Part shown: positions 35,101 to 45,063 of the stretch, in pieces
How the letters are laid out: each line of letters begins with the position of its first letter
Position numbering within the stretch: position 1 is the first letter of the stretch
From: Plasmodiophora brassicae
Taxonomy: Eukaryota; Endomyxa: Phytomyxea; Phytomyxea; Plasmodiophorida
Direction: 5' to 3'
DNA length: 64,000 bases
Assembly (NCBI GenBank): GCA_036867785.1
Contig: CP145428.1
Location: 248,001 to 312,000, forward strand
The notes under the pieces: generated by a model
What the model saw: the letters and a program-made list of their open reading frames with translations, nothing else
Told to the model about the DNA's origin: nothing
Databases searched by the model: none
Made by a program: the position numbers and the translations under genes

Positions 35101-35894
35101 GCGTCGTCGTACGCAATCTGCATCAGCATCGCATGCCCTTCATGCGTCGAGACCCACCCAATCGGAACAACGATGTCCCTGGACGTCACTAGGAGAACCT
35201 TCGCGAACTCGGCGAGGAACAACGCGCTATCTGCAACCTCGCCCCCACGCTCCATCATCCGGGCGAACAGCGCCGCGATAGCGAGCTGGTGCCGCTGCGC
35301 CTGCACGTCCTCAACGGGCAGCCTGGACAGGAGCGCGTGCATGAAGGCCAGCGCGTCCGAGTAGACGAACCCGTCGACGCCGAGCGACAACGCCCAGGTA
35401 TCGCCAAAGAAGTTCGCAATCGGTTTCAGCAGCGAGTCGGGCGACGCGTGCTCAAACGGGTCGCCACCGCTGGCAAGCAAACGTGAGGACAGTAGGTGCA
35501 GACGTGCGTCGTCGTTGTGCGTTAGGCTCCCGGCGCACGGGCAAGGAATGCTATGGGCGCGGTGCAGGATGAAGGCAGCACCGGCGGCTAGCATGGCCGA
35601 CGCTTCCCGATCGTCGGTCGTAATCGCCACCTGCCGCAGGACGTCTTGGGCGGTAGAGCAGAACTCGCCGTCGGGAAGACGAGAGACGAGGGTGGCGAAC
35701 GACAGCAGCCTGCGACGACGCTCGTCCGTGCTAAGGGGATGCGTGAACGCGTCCGCCAACCTGGCTTTGGACACGACATCGGCGTCATGTACTGGATCAC
35801 AGGCGTCGGCAGACGGTCCCGGATCGAAATTCGCCAACGAGAACGAAACGAACGAGAGGAACGTGACGACCGCAGGTATGATGTACACTCGCAT
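26166..35894 (-). CDS. Giant DUF3638/DUF3645 protein with N-terminal signal peptide
   Basis: Exons: complement(26166..27071, 27134..29344, 29395..30619, 30676..35894), about 3,186 aa; introns 62, 50 and 56 nt. ATG 35894 gives a signal peptide (VYIIPAVVTFLSFVSFSLA). The first 2,200 residues are family-specific. The DUF3638 part has LQRLMAAGKTFVLGTLMALA, VPPAALFEQNSADM and VITFSRRAEDF, then VLMAPRTLHLL and TFDEIDMTFDPKVEYNL. The DUF3645 part has VRAVIFYDEASNQPRVLV, TYYDHRHITGSDVP and GVMRMRKFLTTQKVQFVAF. A Gln/Glu tract (QEQEQEQEQVQQKEQ) precedes the C-terminal domain, as in family members. These are putative helicase-like ATPase proteins of unknown role. The Walker A region reads MAAGKT instead of the usual G-E-G-K-T, so ATP use is doubtful. 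The intron at 29345..29394 was chosen among several phase-compatible sites. Confidence 0.82.
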
Positions 35895-36105
35895 GATTGG
35901 CTATGGGATGCAGCGTCAGGACGCGCGTAGAACGATCGCTATGAACGAGAAATTTACCGTCCCGGCCGGAAGTCGGAATCCACGACACATTGTGTCATGG
36001 CACGCCGGCGCTGGACGTATCGAACAATCATTGAGTCACGTGAGTTGCGTCACCGCAGCGTAATTCGCAGGTGACCGGCGACCACCAAGTCGCGGGCCCG
36101 ACGGG

Positions 36106-36550
36106 ATCGAAGTCGTCAATGACGTTGCCGGGGCGGGCGGGTTCCAACCGCTACACGCCGACCTGTGCTACGACCCGACGTCGCGATGGACATTCCAGGA
36201 CGCCCGGTACGGACGCTCTATCATCGACATCTCCTTCGGTTCCGCTGCCGTCGACGAGTCGCTGGTGATCGTGGACCTGCAACACTCCGTGATGGGTCCG
36301 AGCGATGGTTGGGTCGCAAGACGTCATTGAGTGGAGTCCCAGAGCGCACACGGGCACGGGTGGGCCAGCACCTTGCACGGCGCAAACAGACTGCAACGGC
36401 CGGTGGGCGAAATGACACAGCCCTTCATCATCAGGTCGTGCCTGACATTGACCTGCAGGGCCAGGCGTTGATAGTGAGTGGGACTCGGCTGCGAGACGAC
36501 AGTCGAAGGTTTGCCTTCGAGGAAGACGAGCCTGTCTACGTGTTCCGCCT
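36106..36550 (+). pseudogene. Gene fragment(s) of unknown family at the inverted-repeat edge
   Basis: Two plus-strand stretches read like exons without a start codon: 36106-36330 (VVNDVAGAGGFQPLHADLCY ... IIDISFGSAAVDESLVIVDL) and about 36427-36550 (VPDIDLQGQALIVSGTRLRD ... EEDEPVYVFRLL). Possible splice sites between them are unclear. The second runs into the left arm of the inverted duplication, so the gene looks interrupted. No family recognised. Confidence 0.35.
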
Positions 36551-36559
36551 GTTGAAACT

Positions 36560-37193
36560 AGACGCCATCAATTCCGACACGTACTCATCGGTAATGTTGG
36601 TAGGCGCCGGGTCGACGAGCGCAACGAACGGATTGACGACGCGGTCGGACCATCGCAGCAGCATCATCACATGGATACCGTGACGTCCTGGACGGCCTCT
36701 GGTCCTCTTTACGCGCTCCATCAACGCTTTCATCACGCGGGTATCATCGAAACGTGACTCGGGGATGATCGACATGACGTCGCTCCAAAGAGCACGATGA
36801 GCAGCGTTTGCTACACCCAACAAGTGCAAGCGATTCACGGGTAGTATCTCGACACCCACCCCCTCGTCAATAACCTCACCATACTCTTTGGAGCGACGTC
36901 ATGTCGATCATCCTCGATGCACGTTTCGATGATACCCGCTTGATGCAACGGTTACCTCACCGTGCTCTTTGGAGCGACGTCATGTCGATCATCCCCGAGT
37001 CACGTTTCGAGGATACCCGCGTGATGAAAGCGTTGGTGGAGCGCGTAAAGAGGACCAGAGACCGTCCAGGACGTCACGGTATCCATGTGATGATGCTGCT
37101 GCGATGGTCCGACCGCGTCGTCTGTTCGTTGCGCTCGTCGACCCGCCGCCTACCAACATTACCGATGAGTACGTGCCAGAGTTGATGGCGTCT
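36560..37193. repeat. Inverted duplication of a coding fragment (arms ~235-241 bp)
   Basis: Left arm 36560-36800 is the reverse complement of right arm 36959-37193, with a few substitutions and one 5-6 bp indel. Both arms encode the same peptide on opposite strands (RALWSDVMSIIPESRF ... HVMMLLRWSDRVV ... PTNITDEYV). The 158-bp spacer carries a third partial, direct copy (about 36884-36948) of the start of the right arm. The peptide belongs to no family I know. Confidence 0.85.
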
Positions 37194-38245
37194 ACGACGG
37201 TCTTTAACAGTCGTAGCGCCCCAGCCGCGCTCCACGCCATGGCCGAGCGCCAGTCGGCGCTGACACCCGATGTCGACTACTCGTGAAAGACGGTGACCGT
37301 GCACGACAATCGGCAAGATCGCGACCGCCAGCAAACGGCGGTGTCATTATTCATTATCGCCTGTAGGAGACAAACCAACATCACACGATATGCCCTCATC
37401 AACAACTAAGACCGAACTACCTGCTAGGCCTGGGTAAAGCGGTACGAGCGCCGACGAGAAACATGTTACGTGGCAGTGGATGTCGGTGACATTATCGTCT
37501 GTACGACACACATGACACGTCATATTAACCCCCATCGATAATTAAACATGAACGACCTGCAACGTGTGGATGACAAAGATCGAGCGCCGTTGCATACCAA
37601 GTCAGAGAAGACTTGACGCATCAGCAAGATGCCGCCTAACAACAAAGGTCGGTTGGACATGCCTGTGTGGTTCATCGCGCGTGCTGACCTCGTCTGCGTG
37701 TACTGAACGGCTTTGGCTTGGGCGATATGCCGGCAGGGATGGTGTCGGTCGTCAATGGCAGGCGTTCGCATGTCGGCCGGCGGCAACGGGCACTGGGCTC
37801 CACCGCCCTGCTGGACGACGTGCAGGTCAGGCAGGCGCCGCTCACCAGACCCGTCGGCAGCCGTCCAGCAGTATGCGTTGCGGTCGTCATGGGTCGGTTG
37901 GTCCGTTCGGCTGGTCGGCCGTGGCGCGGGGCAGGCAGGCTCATTTGAGCGCCGACGACGACCTGCGACGTGCGAGGCCGAACACCTGCGGTTTCCAGCC
38001 GCCTGCCACACGGTGGGCGAACGCATATGCGGTGGCATCCTGCATTGTCACGAATCGCAATCCCGGGCAAGAACGCCAGTGCCGGGGTGCAACGCAACCT
38101 TTCCAGGTATGACAGGCCGGCACGATGCGTTAACTTTGTGCAACTGCTCCAGTTATCGACTGGCGCAGCATTCGGGCGCTGCATTTCAGCAGCACCGTTG
38201 ACGCTGCGGGACGTTTTCGATTACGTTGCGATCCATCTGAACGAC
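37194..38245. other. Unassigned region
   Basis: Several overlapping ORFs occur on both strands (for example around 37520-38200), with no recognisable domain and no consistent splice pattern. The plus frame just after the right arm (about 37150-37286) continues the duplicated peptide for about 30 residues. Otherwise nothing supported. Confidence 0.3.
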
Positions 38246-39026
38246 GGCACCCGTCCCTCATAGTAGACTATTATGGCCCTTGACTCCAGATGATCGCGCA
38301 GGCTGCCGGAATCAGGATCAATGAAGAACTTCGGGTCCACGTTCTTCTCCGTAAACGTCACGTCATCTGAATGACCGTCCTTGCTTACAATTGCCGTAAC
38401 GCACGAATTTGTGAACAGCTTCAAGAATATCGTTGCCTTCGAGCCAAACCGAATGACATCGTTGTACAGAAATCTGGAAGGATCACGTTGAGGCTCAAGT
38501 GACTGGACGTCTGTTTGCTCCACGACGTGCGAACTCTGCTTGACAGGTTCCGATTTTCCGCCTAAGACGACTGGGGCCATGCCGTCCTCGTCAGTCAACA
38601 GTGAATGCGCTTTGGCTACACAAACAAGCATAATCAATTTCGTGAGCGTTCCTTTGTATGACAATACGTACCGTTCTTGGCGAGTATTGGACCGGTACCA
38701 CACGGAAAACCTTCCGCGCGTTATGACCCGTCTGCAGGACTCATTGGGCGAATCTGCAGTGCTCATTGGGGCGCAACGTAGAAGTTAGGGTCCTCATGTC
38801 CTGGTGAAGTTTTACGTTTCGCCCAATGATCAGTCTTGTTCACAAATTCGTGCGTTACGGCAATTGTAGGCAACGACGGTCACTCAGTTGACGTTGACGT
38901 GACCTTTACGGAGAAGAACGTGGACCCGAAGTTCTTCATTGATCCTGATTCCGGCAGCCTGTGCAATGTGCGATCATTTGGAGTCAAGGGCCATAATAGT
39001 CTACCTACTATGAGGGACGGGTGCCG
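38246..39026. repeat. Second inverted duplication of a different coding fragment
   Basis: Left arm 38246-38416 is the reverse complement of right arm 38838-39026, with small indels. Both encode FTNSCVTAIV, VTFTEKNVDPKFFIDPDSGS on opposite strands. A minus-strand frame (38221-38766, 181 aa) covers the left arm plus spacer, with KLIMLVCVAKAHSLL and RFLYNDVIRFGSKATIFLKL, and is the longer version of the gene. No family recognised. Confidence 0.85.
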
Positions 39027-39075
39027 GACACCTATATACAGCTGTCAATTCCTATGCCACATCGAATGGGCCCAA

Positions 39076-39524
39076 CTATCCATAGGTCAAAGATGAAGAG
39101 CGATAAGGGTGGCTGTCCCGATCCACAACTTGGACTGCTTTGCCTCGGAGACCAGTGAGCCGGGCGTGCATAGAACGGCTGTGGATCCGCGACATATTAA
39201 CCAGCTTTGCATTGGCCGATAGCTCATCGTCCTTGGCAGGAACAATGACAAATGGATGTTCAGAAACGTACCTTCGACGCACGTCGAATCGATGCCATGT
39301 TTTCGTTCGAAGTCGATAATGAGATTGTGGAGAGTGTGACGTCCCAACGGTGATGGTATATCAGCCGTGTAGTATAATCGTCTGTGTCCCCGACCTGCAG
39401 CTCCCACGGACGCCGTGCGGACTCCGTGCGCACTCCGTGCATGTCCGTCATTCTTAGGGCGGCCTAGCCGGATCACAGCTATTCTTGTCTTATAGCTTGG
39501 AGCCGGCACATTCCCCTCCTTCAA
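39076..39524 (-). pseudogene. Decayed ORF fragment, possibly transposon-derived
   Basis: Overlapping minus-strand frames read TLHNLIIDFERKHGIDSTCV and, after a frame change near 39270, VSEHPFVIVPAKDDELSANA. This looks like one protein broken by a frameshift or short intron. The setting among transposon remains suggests a transposase fragment, but the family was not identified. Confidence 0.35.
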
Positions 39525-39708
39525 AGAAATGCTCCTCCTTGCAGGTGTCTTCAGTGGTGGTGTATCCTAATCATGTCTTCTCCTTAATATAGTCTAATTA
39601 ACATAATTAAGTCTCAATCTTCGTAGAACACAGTTTTGGCTTCTGTCGTCACATGGCCGTCGGCATTAAAATAACCCAGCGCGCATCCGGGAAAAAAGCA
39701 TGACTAGC

Positions 39709-40391
39709 CTACTGGACTCCTTCCGCCTTAAGTAACTCCTTAACCTCATCAGCAAGGTGATGTTTCTCCTTCCTCATCCTGGCGGCATGTGCCTTCACCA
39801 GCTTCGGTACATCCATCGCCAACCTGCAGATTGGCTCCCATGAATCCTCCGCTTCAGAGAAACCCTTCCATCCGATCAACAATTCCTTGACAACGACACA
39901 TAGCGCATCCCGATGCCAGAGATTCATCGGAATTGTTAGGAGTGGAACCGGTGCTGCGGAATCCCGAACGCGCGCTCGATACCCTTACGTTTCGCCTCCT
40001 GCTTCGTGGCAAACAACTTTTGCGCGCGCAATGAAGGATTGCTGATCGTCGACACGAAGCAGTGATAGTCGGGATATATACCATCCACCAGATAGTACGG
40101 TATAGAATACTCGTTCTGACCAACCGAGTATAGCACGGTCGGCATTTCCCCCGTGATTTGGGAGTTCAGAACCGGAGAGCGATTCAGGACGTTGAGATCG
40201 TTGAGCGACCCCGGGCAGCCACAGAAGAAATGCCAGATCGTGCAGTCGTGATCGGCGATGGCCTCAATGACAACCGTCGGCTCGTGTTCCTTTCCCGTAC
40301 TGAACATGCCTGCTCGTGCAGATGGGAACCGCAACGGCTTCTTGGCGGTTCCGTCTGGAAAACTGCCGATCCAGGTCGAGATCCGCCCCAT
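39709..40391 (-). pseudogene. Truncated PIF/Harbinger transposase running into a chromodomain
   Basis: Frame 39936-40391 has the C-terminal half of a PIF/Harbinger DDE transposase: VVIEAIADHDCTIWHFFCG, CPGSLNDLNVLNRSP, YYLVDGIYPDYHCFV and KRKGIERAFGIPQHRF. The N-terminal half with the first catalytic Asp is missing. After a one-base frame change at 39936 the protein continues PMNLWHRDALCVVVK, the normal Harbinger follow-on, and then abruptly ELLIGWKGFSEAEDSWEPI, a chromodomain core, followed by a helical tail (AARMRKEKHHLADEVKELL). Chromodomains are usual in chromoviral integrases, not in Harbinger, so the join is chimeric. Non-functional as read. Confidence 0.7.
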
Positions 40392-40714
40392 CCGCGCTCG
40401 ACGCCCATCTTTGGCCGGTGGTTGGGCGTTTGCTCGCTGAGCAACAAGCCGGCCGTGACGACTTCACCGATATCATCACTGCTAGATGAGGACGAGTCCT
40501 CCGAGTCCTCCGAGTCCTCGTGCGGCTTTTCCCCGCGGTGGTGCCGGACCCCCCAAATCATTACTACTATTTCCCGATCCGTCATGTGGCGATAACCGAA
40601 AATTCTGTGCGGTGGAGATGCTCTCCTACAGTTATAAATAGCGTGCCATGAGGCATTTCCGTGGCGGACTCCGTGGCGTCCTGTGACGGGCAGCATGACC
40701 TATAGTATAAGCGG
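40392..40714. other. Low-complexity region upstream of the Harbinger fragment
   Basis: A 9-bp triplicate near 40493-40520 (GAGTCCTCC-type) encodes a short Ser/Asp/Glu run on the minus strand. Nothing else was recognised. Confidence 0.35.
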
Positions 40715-40724
40715 TCTCGGGAAG

Positions 40725-40910
40725 CCGAGTCCGTCTACTGGTCAGGGACCGGTCGCCAACCCCCGGTCGCCAACCCCCTTGTTCTAGCTACACCGACTTG
40801 GGTTGCCGAGTCGGTATACTGCAGAACACCGACTTGGGAGGCCAAGTCGGTATTTTATGGGCGGAGCCGAGCCTTGTACCGGCGCGGAGTCCCGAGTCGG
40901 TATACTGCGC
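40725..40910. repeat. Cluster of palindromic hairpins sharing CCGAGTCGGTATACTG
   Basis: Two hairpins sit 12 bp apart: 40792-40815 (ACCGACTTGG ... CCGAGTCGGT) and 40828-40851 (ACCGACTTGG ... CCAAGTCGGT). Right-half copies also occur near 40727 (diverged, CCGAGTCCGTCTACTG) and at 40892. GGTCGCCAACCCCC is repeated in tandem just before, at about 40750-40778. Confidence 0.75.
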
Positions 40911-41040
40911 GGCCGCCCGCGCCACTGTGACGCGTTGTCGCCCGCTGAGTCGCTACGCTACGGGCGGCGGAGCCGACCGATGTGACGGCTGGCTGCTGGT
41001 CTGACGTCGAGCCTGAGTGTGTTCATTGCCAACGTCGACA

Positions 41041-41580
41041 GTATGGACAACAGTATGGGCAGGTGGTCGGACGAGGACGAGTTCGTCAACTCGCCGGGCC
41101 CAGCTGATGATTATGTCGGCTCGCCGGGCCCAGCTGCGCGAGGACTTCGCCACTTTGCGTTCAATCATCTTGGCGCAGGGGGACGAACGCCTTGCCCAGC
41201 AGGAGGGCGTCTCCACGCGCTCGATCAAGGAACGGCGGCTGCGAGCTGAGCACGCCCTACGCGCCGCATTCCACCGATATCAAACACTGTGCGGCGTGAA
41301 CGAGGCCGTATTGATTCTGTCGAAATGGGACGCGAAGAACAACTTTCGCACCGAGGTTTACGATTCAGGGTCGGTGGACGGTCTGAGCATTCCTGGGTTC
41401 ATCGCCAGCACACACTGGCGGACGGATGATTCCCTTGAGGATAACCTGGCCCGCTTCACCAGGTACCGCACCACGCGGTGGTACTCGTGGGCTCAGGCGA
41501 ACGCGCACCGTACGGAATTATCGGACGATTATCAGCTGCCGGGCTCCAATCCGCACGACAACGGCAGAAGTCGTGCATAG
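41041..41580 (+). CDS. ORF upstream of the Tnp2-like transposase remnant
   Basis: An open frame ending at 41580 reads AQLREDFATLRSIILAQGDE, STRSIKERRLRAEHALRAAF and YSWAQANAHRTELSDDYQLP. It is intact over about 175 codons but matches no family I know. Its position before the transposase remnant suggests it belongs to the same element. The start is not decided. Confidence 0.35.
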   Translation, partial: VWTTVWAGGRTRTSSSTRRAQLMIMSARRAQLREDFATLRSIILAQGDERLAQQEGVSTRSIKERRLRAEHALRAAFHRYQTLCGVNEAVLILSKWDAKNNFRTEVYDSGSVDGLSIPGFIASTHWRTDDSLEDNLARFTRYRTTRWYSWAQANAHRTELSDDYQLPGSNPHDNGRSRA

Positions 41581-42125
41581 ATCCTGTCATCGTCGCGCAT
41601 CACTGGAAGAAGCAGCTAACCTCATCGCTTTGACCAGTGAATACAATACGCGTTCCGATAAGATCCGGTTCGATCTCTCGAGCCATTCACCGACGTCCAT
41701 CGGGGCTAATCTATGCACGCGCTTGCCGTCTGTTCGTGGGACGTCGGTGAATGACGAGAGCCCTGACAACAACGGGTCTTATAAGGACGTGTACTGTATT
41801 GATTTGGTCAAGCGATGCGGTTGGCGCCCTTCTCGAGCCAACCGGCTATCGAACAGGCGGTCGTCAATCGTGCCCCGGCTCTGGACGACGCCCAGTCGAT
41901 GAGCCCCGCTTCCGCGGCGACTGACATTCTCTGGACTGTGTCCAGCCAGGTAAAGATCCCAACATTCGGTCACAGGAACGGTGTACTGGGTGACTCTGCA
42001 GGAATTGCTACCAGTGTGATTCAATTCGGGGCATTCTGCTCCAGACTGGCCGCGCTGCGATTTCCACATAACACTGTATCGTTTGCACAGTCGGCGTCAA
42101 CGGTGTGCGTCTGTCATCGGTCGAA

Positions 42126-43557
42126 TGAGTCGACCACGCAGACTGGGATCGAGTAGCGACTCACCAGAGCATGCGGGCGGCGATGCCTCTCGGAACGTGA
42201 ATATCTTCCTTGAGCATGTGCGCGAATACAAGCGTCGTCGCGCAGCTGCCGATTCCCAACGCCAGCGGGACAACGTCGCCGCCGGCAAGCGTTTTCTTGA
42301 GATTGCTCGTCGAGCTCTTCAGAGCGAACGGCCGCGCCGCAATCCTTCAGACGACGTCATGCACAATCCGTTTCTCCGGCTCTTCGATGAGTACCGTCGG
42401 CGGCGTCAATGTCGACCGACGATGATCGTCACGAGGCATAAAGACACTGTTTCTGTGGAGCCGTTTGATATCCGCCCGGCGCTATTGGAGGACGATGCTC
42501 GTTCCAACGTTCAGAAATTCAACGAGTGGCCCGAAACGAACTGCAAAGAGTACCAGAATGAGCTCAGGCTGTCCGATTTCCTGGTGGCCGAAATCAGCAA
42601 GAAGCTGAAGGAACTCGAGGCACCGAACGTCGATCCGACAATTCCCGACAATTTCGGTGAGGTGATGCGGTCAAAGGGATCGTACAACGCGAACCGTGCT
42701 AAGCAGTCGCGTACTCGTCGAAATGCACTGGTAATAACACACCGGTTTGTTCACGAATGGCAGTTCTCATGGTCATTTGGTAGATTCGTGATATTTGTGA
42801 GGCCCTTCGGATACCAAGTGACGACGTTACTGATGCTCTGGATGTGGACCTGAATGCTACAGCCGAATCTATCAGTGTGTTACGCAGACACCTTCTGGAT
42901 ATGGGGGTGACGTCGCCCTTTATCAGGTACATGGCCTGCCGCGGTGGTCATGTGTGGCCCGATGGCGCAGATGTGCCATCGTCAGAGGCCTGCTGTCGAC
43001 GTCAGTCAGAGCCGTGCATCTACTTTTCGCGAATCCTGTTTCTGCAGTCTCTGTTCCGGTCGGGCACATTCTGCAAGATGCTCCACGACGAACTCGACCG
43101 CCATCGAGAAATCGCATCGGCTCCTTTGAGAAGTACGTGTGTGCAAGACTGGACGGATGGAGACTTCTTTTATACGGTGTATTCGCCGTTCATGAAGTCT
43201 TGCCTCGAAAACAACGAGTTCCCTCTCTTGGTGTCATCCATGGACGTCGACGGGGCAGATCTTCTCAGCTGGGGATCCAAGTCAGTTGTTCCTCTTGTCC
43301 AAATTGTGATGGGTTTACCGGCATCGGTTCGCTGCAATAAGGGCCTTATGTCTCCTGTGGCATTGATCCCAAACGTTGATAAGGGTCATCGATGTGCAGT
43401 GCAGAGTCTGGGCGCTTTAGAGCTGAATTTGATGAAGTACTATGGATTCCCAGTGTTCGACGCTGTCGAGAAACGTGTCAAGCATGTTCGATGCATCTCG
43501 GCAGTGATGGTATGTTGTCCGCGTATAACAGTTTGTATGCTGCAATACGCGTATTAA
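42126..43557 (+). pseudogene. Broken Tnp2-type (CACTA/Plavaka-like) transposase
   Basis: Two frames cover one protein: 42126-42853 (basic helical N-terminal part) and 42844-43557. The second has a Cys/His segment (MACRGGHVWPDG ... CCRRQ) followed by the Tnp2 core: SSMDVDGADLL, VPLVQIVMGLPASVRCNKG, MSPVALIPNVDKG and LMKYYGFPVFDA. Known Tnp2 proteins read similarly, with DG-F, a hydrophobic NLPPE-R segment, a GVIPGPK-like step and a V-FDA end. The frame break near 42850 and the loss of sequence after 43557 mark it as non-functional. Family level only. Confidence 0.5.
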
Positions 43558-44356
43558 CCGTCTCCATCAGGCAAAAGATTATATCGAGCTCTGTCACACG
43601 AGCTGTACTAGCCAGGACGGCAAGCGTGATGGAGACCCGTCCGTATCGACGACAACAACGTTATCCGCCATCTGACGATCGAGCCATGAAGGACAAACGG
43701 GACGCCATTAGTTGCACAAGCGATGTGGGAGGGCCATACCAACATTCAGCGTCAACGCCACCGCAGGCGAATCGACGTTAACGGTCAGGGTACACCCGGT
43801 GTATCAATGCATAAACGGTCTGTATTACAGGAAACGGCTGGCGTACGCCTAACGAGAATTGACTGGCATACCCTTACTTACGCAAATTAACCTGACGACG
43901 AGTTCAAGTGTCGCGAGGACCGCCTGGGGCCAGTGCCAGCAGCAACGCAGGGACAGGGTTGGCGACGACATCCACCGCAACCGCTAGATCCTCGTCCCAA
44001 AGTTGGAACTGTCACTCCAGCGGTCAACCTGTTAATGGAGAAGTACCATGTCAGGGGAATAGCAGGAGGCTCAGCCTCGGGTCTCTGGGGCATCATCATA
44101 CCCTCAACGTACCGAGCTAATGCTGCTGCTTCAAACTGTTCGTCGCCAGCACTTCACGACCTACGATATCCTGTGCACGCTGCCAAGGTGCAAGACGACG
44201 CTTTTCTCGCGAGCGCCTGGCAACGCAAATGGCGTTTCCAATACTTTATCGGGTTGCCAGGCGCACTCGCTATGGCTATGTCTAGCCGGGTGGAGATGCT
44301 CTTACTAACCGCATGCACGTGAGTCGAACGATTCGCAGCGCTACATTGATGACATT
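43558..44356. other. Unassigned region before the fasciclin gene
   Basis: A plus-strand frame of 129 codons (43933-44322) reads KVGTVTPAVNLLMEKYHVRG and KWRFQYFIGLPGALAMAM, with no known domain. The rest has no supported feature. Confidence 0.3.
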
Positions 44357-44848
44357 CTACTTGATTTCGTCCGGAACGACGGCACCGTCCAGCCCCTGGA
44401 TGACGCTCTGTCCACAGGCGATGTCGGGTACGACGATATTCGCCTCATTGTTCACCCGAACGTGCGGCGCCGTTTTCTGGAACGTTAACTCATCGTCGTT
44501 TCGGGCTCGAATGCGCCCGAGCTTTGCGAGGTCGTCGGCTGTGTACCGGCCTTGAACAACGTGCCGCTGAACGATGCGGTCAACGTTCGTACTGGCCAGT
44601 CTGCGCATCAGGTCCCGGTTTTGAACAACGAGTTGACGGAATGCGCCATCGGTCGGCGCCAGGACGGTGACGTTCGTCAGGGGACCGAGCCGGCCCGACA
44701 AGTGCCGGGAAGGCCACTCCCTGGCTAGAAGGGTGAACCCACCGTGCTGCTGAAGGCACTGCTGGATGGGGTCCTCACCGTGAACAATATGGGCGGCGAA
44801 CACTAGTACTGCCAAGGCCACGACAGGTGACAGCTTGGCGCCAGCCAT
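44357..44848 (-). CDS. Secreted single fasciclin (FAS1) domain protein
   Basis: ATG 44848 gives 163 aa without introns. The signal peptide is LSPVVALAVLVFAAHIVHG. The rest is one FAS1 domain: FTLLAREW, the H1 motif NVTVLAPTDGAFRQL, VDRIVQRHVVQGRYTADDL and a final strand VIQGLDGAVVPDEI. FAS1 proteins act in cell adhesion or the extracellular matrix. There is no C-terminal hydrophobic tail, so it should be soluble and secreted. Confidence 0.85.
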   Translation of the reverse strand: MAGAKLSPVVALAVLVFAAHIVHGEDPIQQCLQQHGGFTLLAREWPSRHLSGRLGPLTNVTVLAPTDGAFRQLVVQNRDLMRRLASTNVDRIVQRHVVQGRYTADDLAKLGRIRARNDDELTFQKTAPHVRVNNEANIVVPDIACGQSVIQGLDGAVVPDEIK

Positions 44849-45063
44849 ACTTTCCGTTTGTACGCTCTGTCCGAGCTCGTCCGGTTCCGATGCTCCGGTG
44901 GCCTGGTAGATTGGTCAATATCTCACAACATCAGAATTGCACCACAGCATGACCGCCTGCGCCCAGCGATCGATCTCGGTGGGGAGACGCCCCGGGCGTA
45001 CCTAGACGATCGAGTTCCTTGATACTCTTGATTCGTTAATACTGGCTGGCTGTGCCAGCTGGC

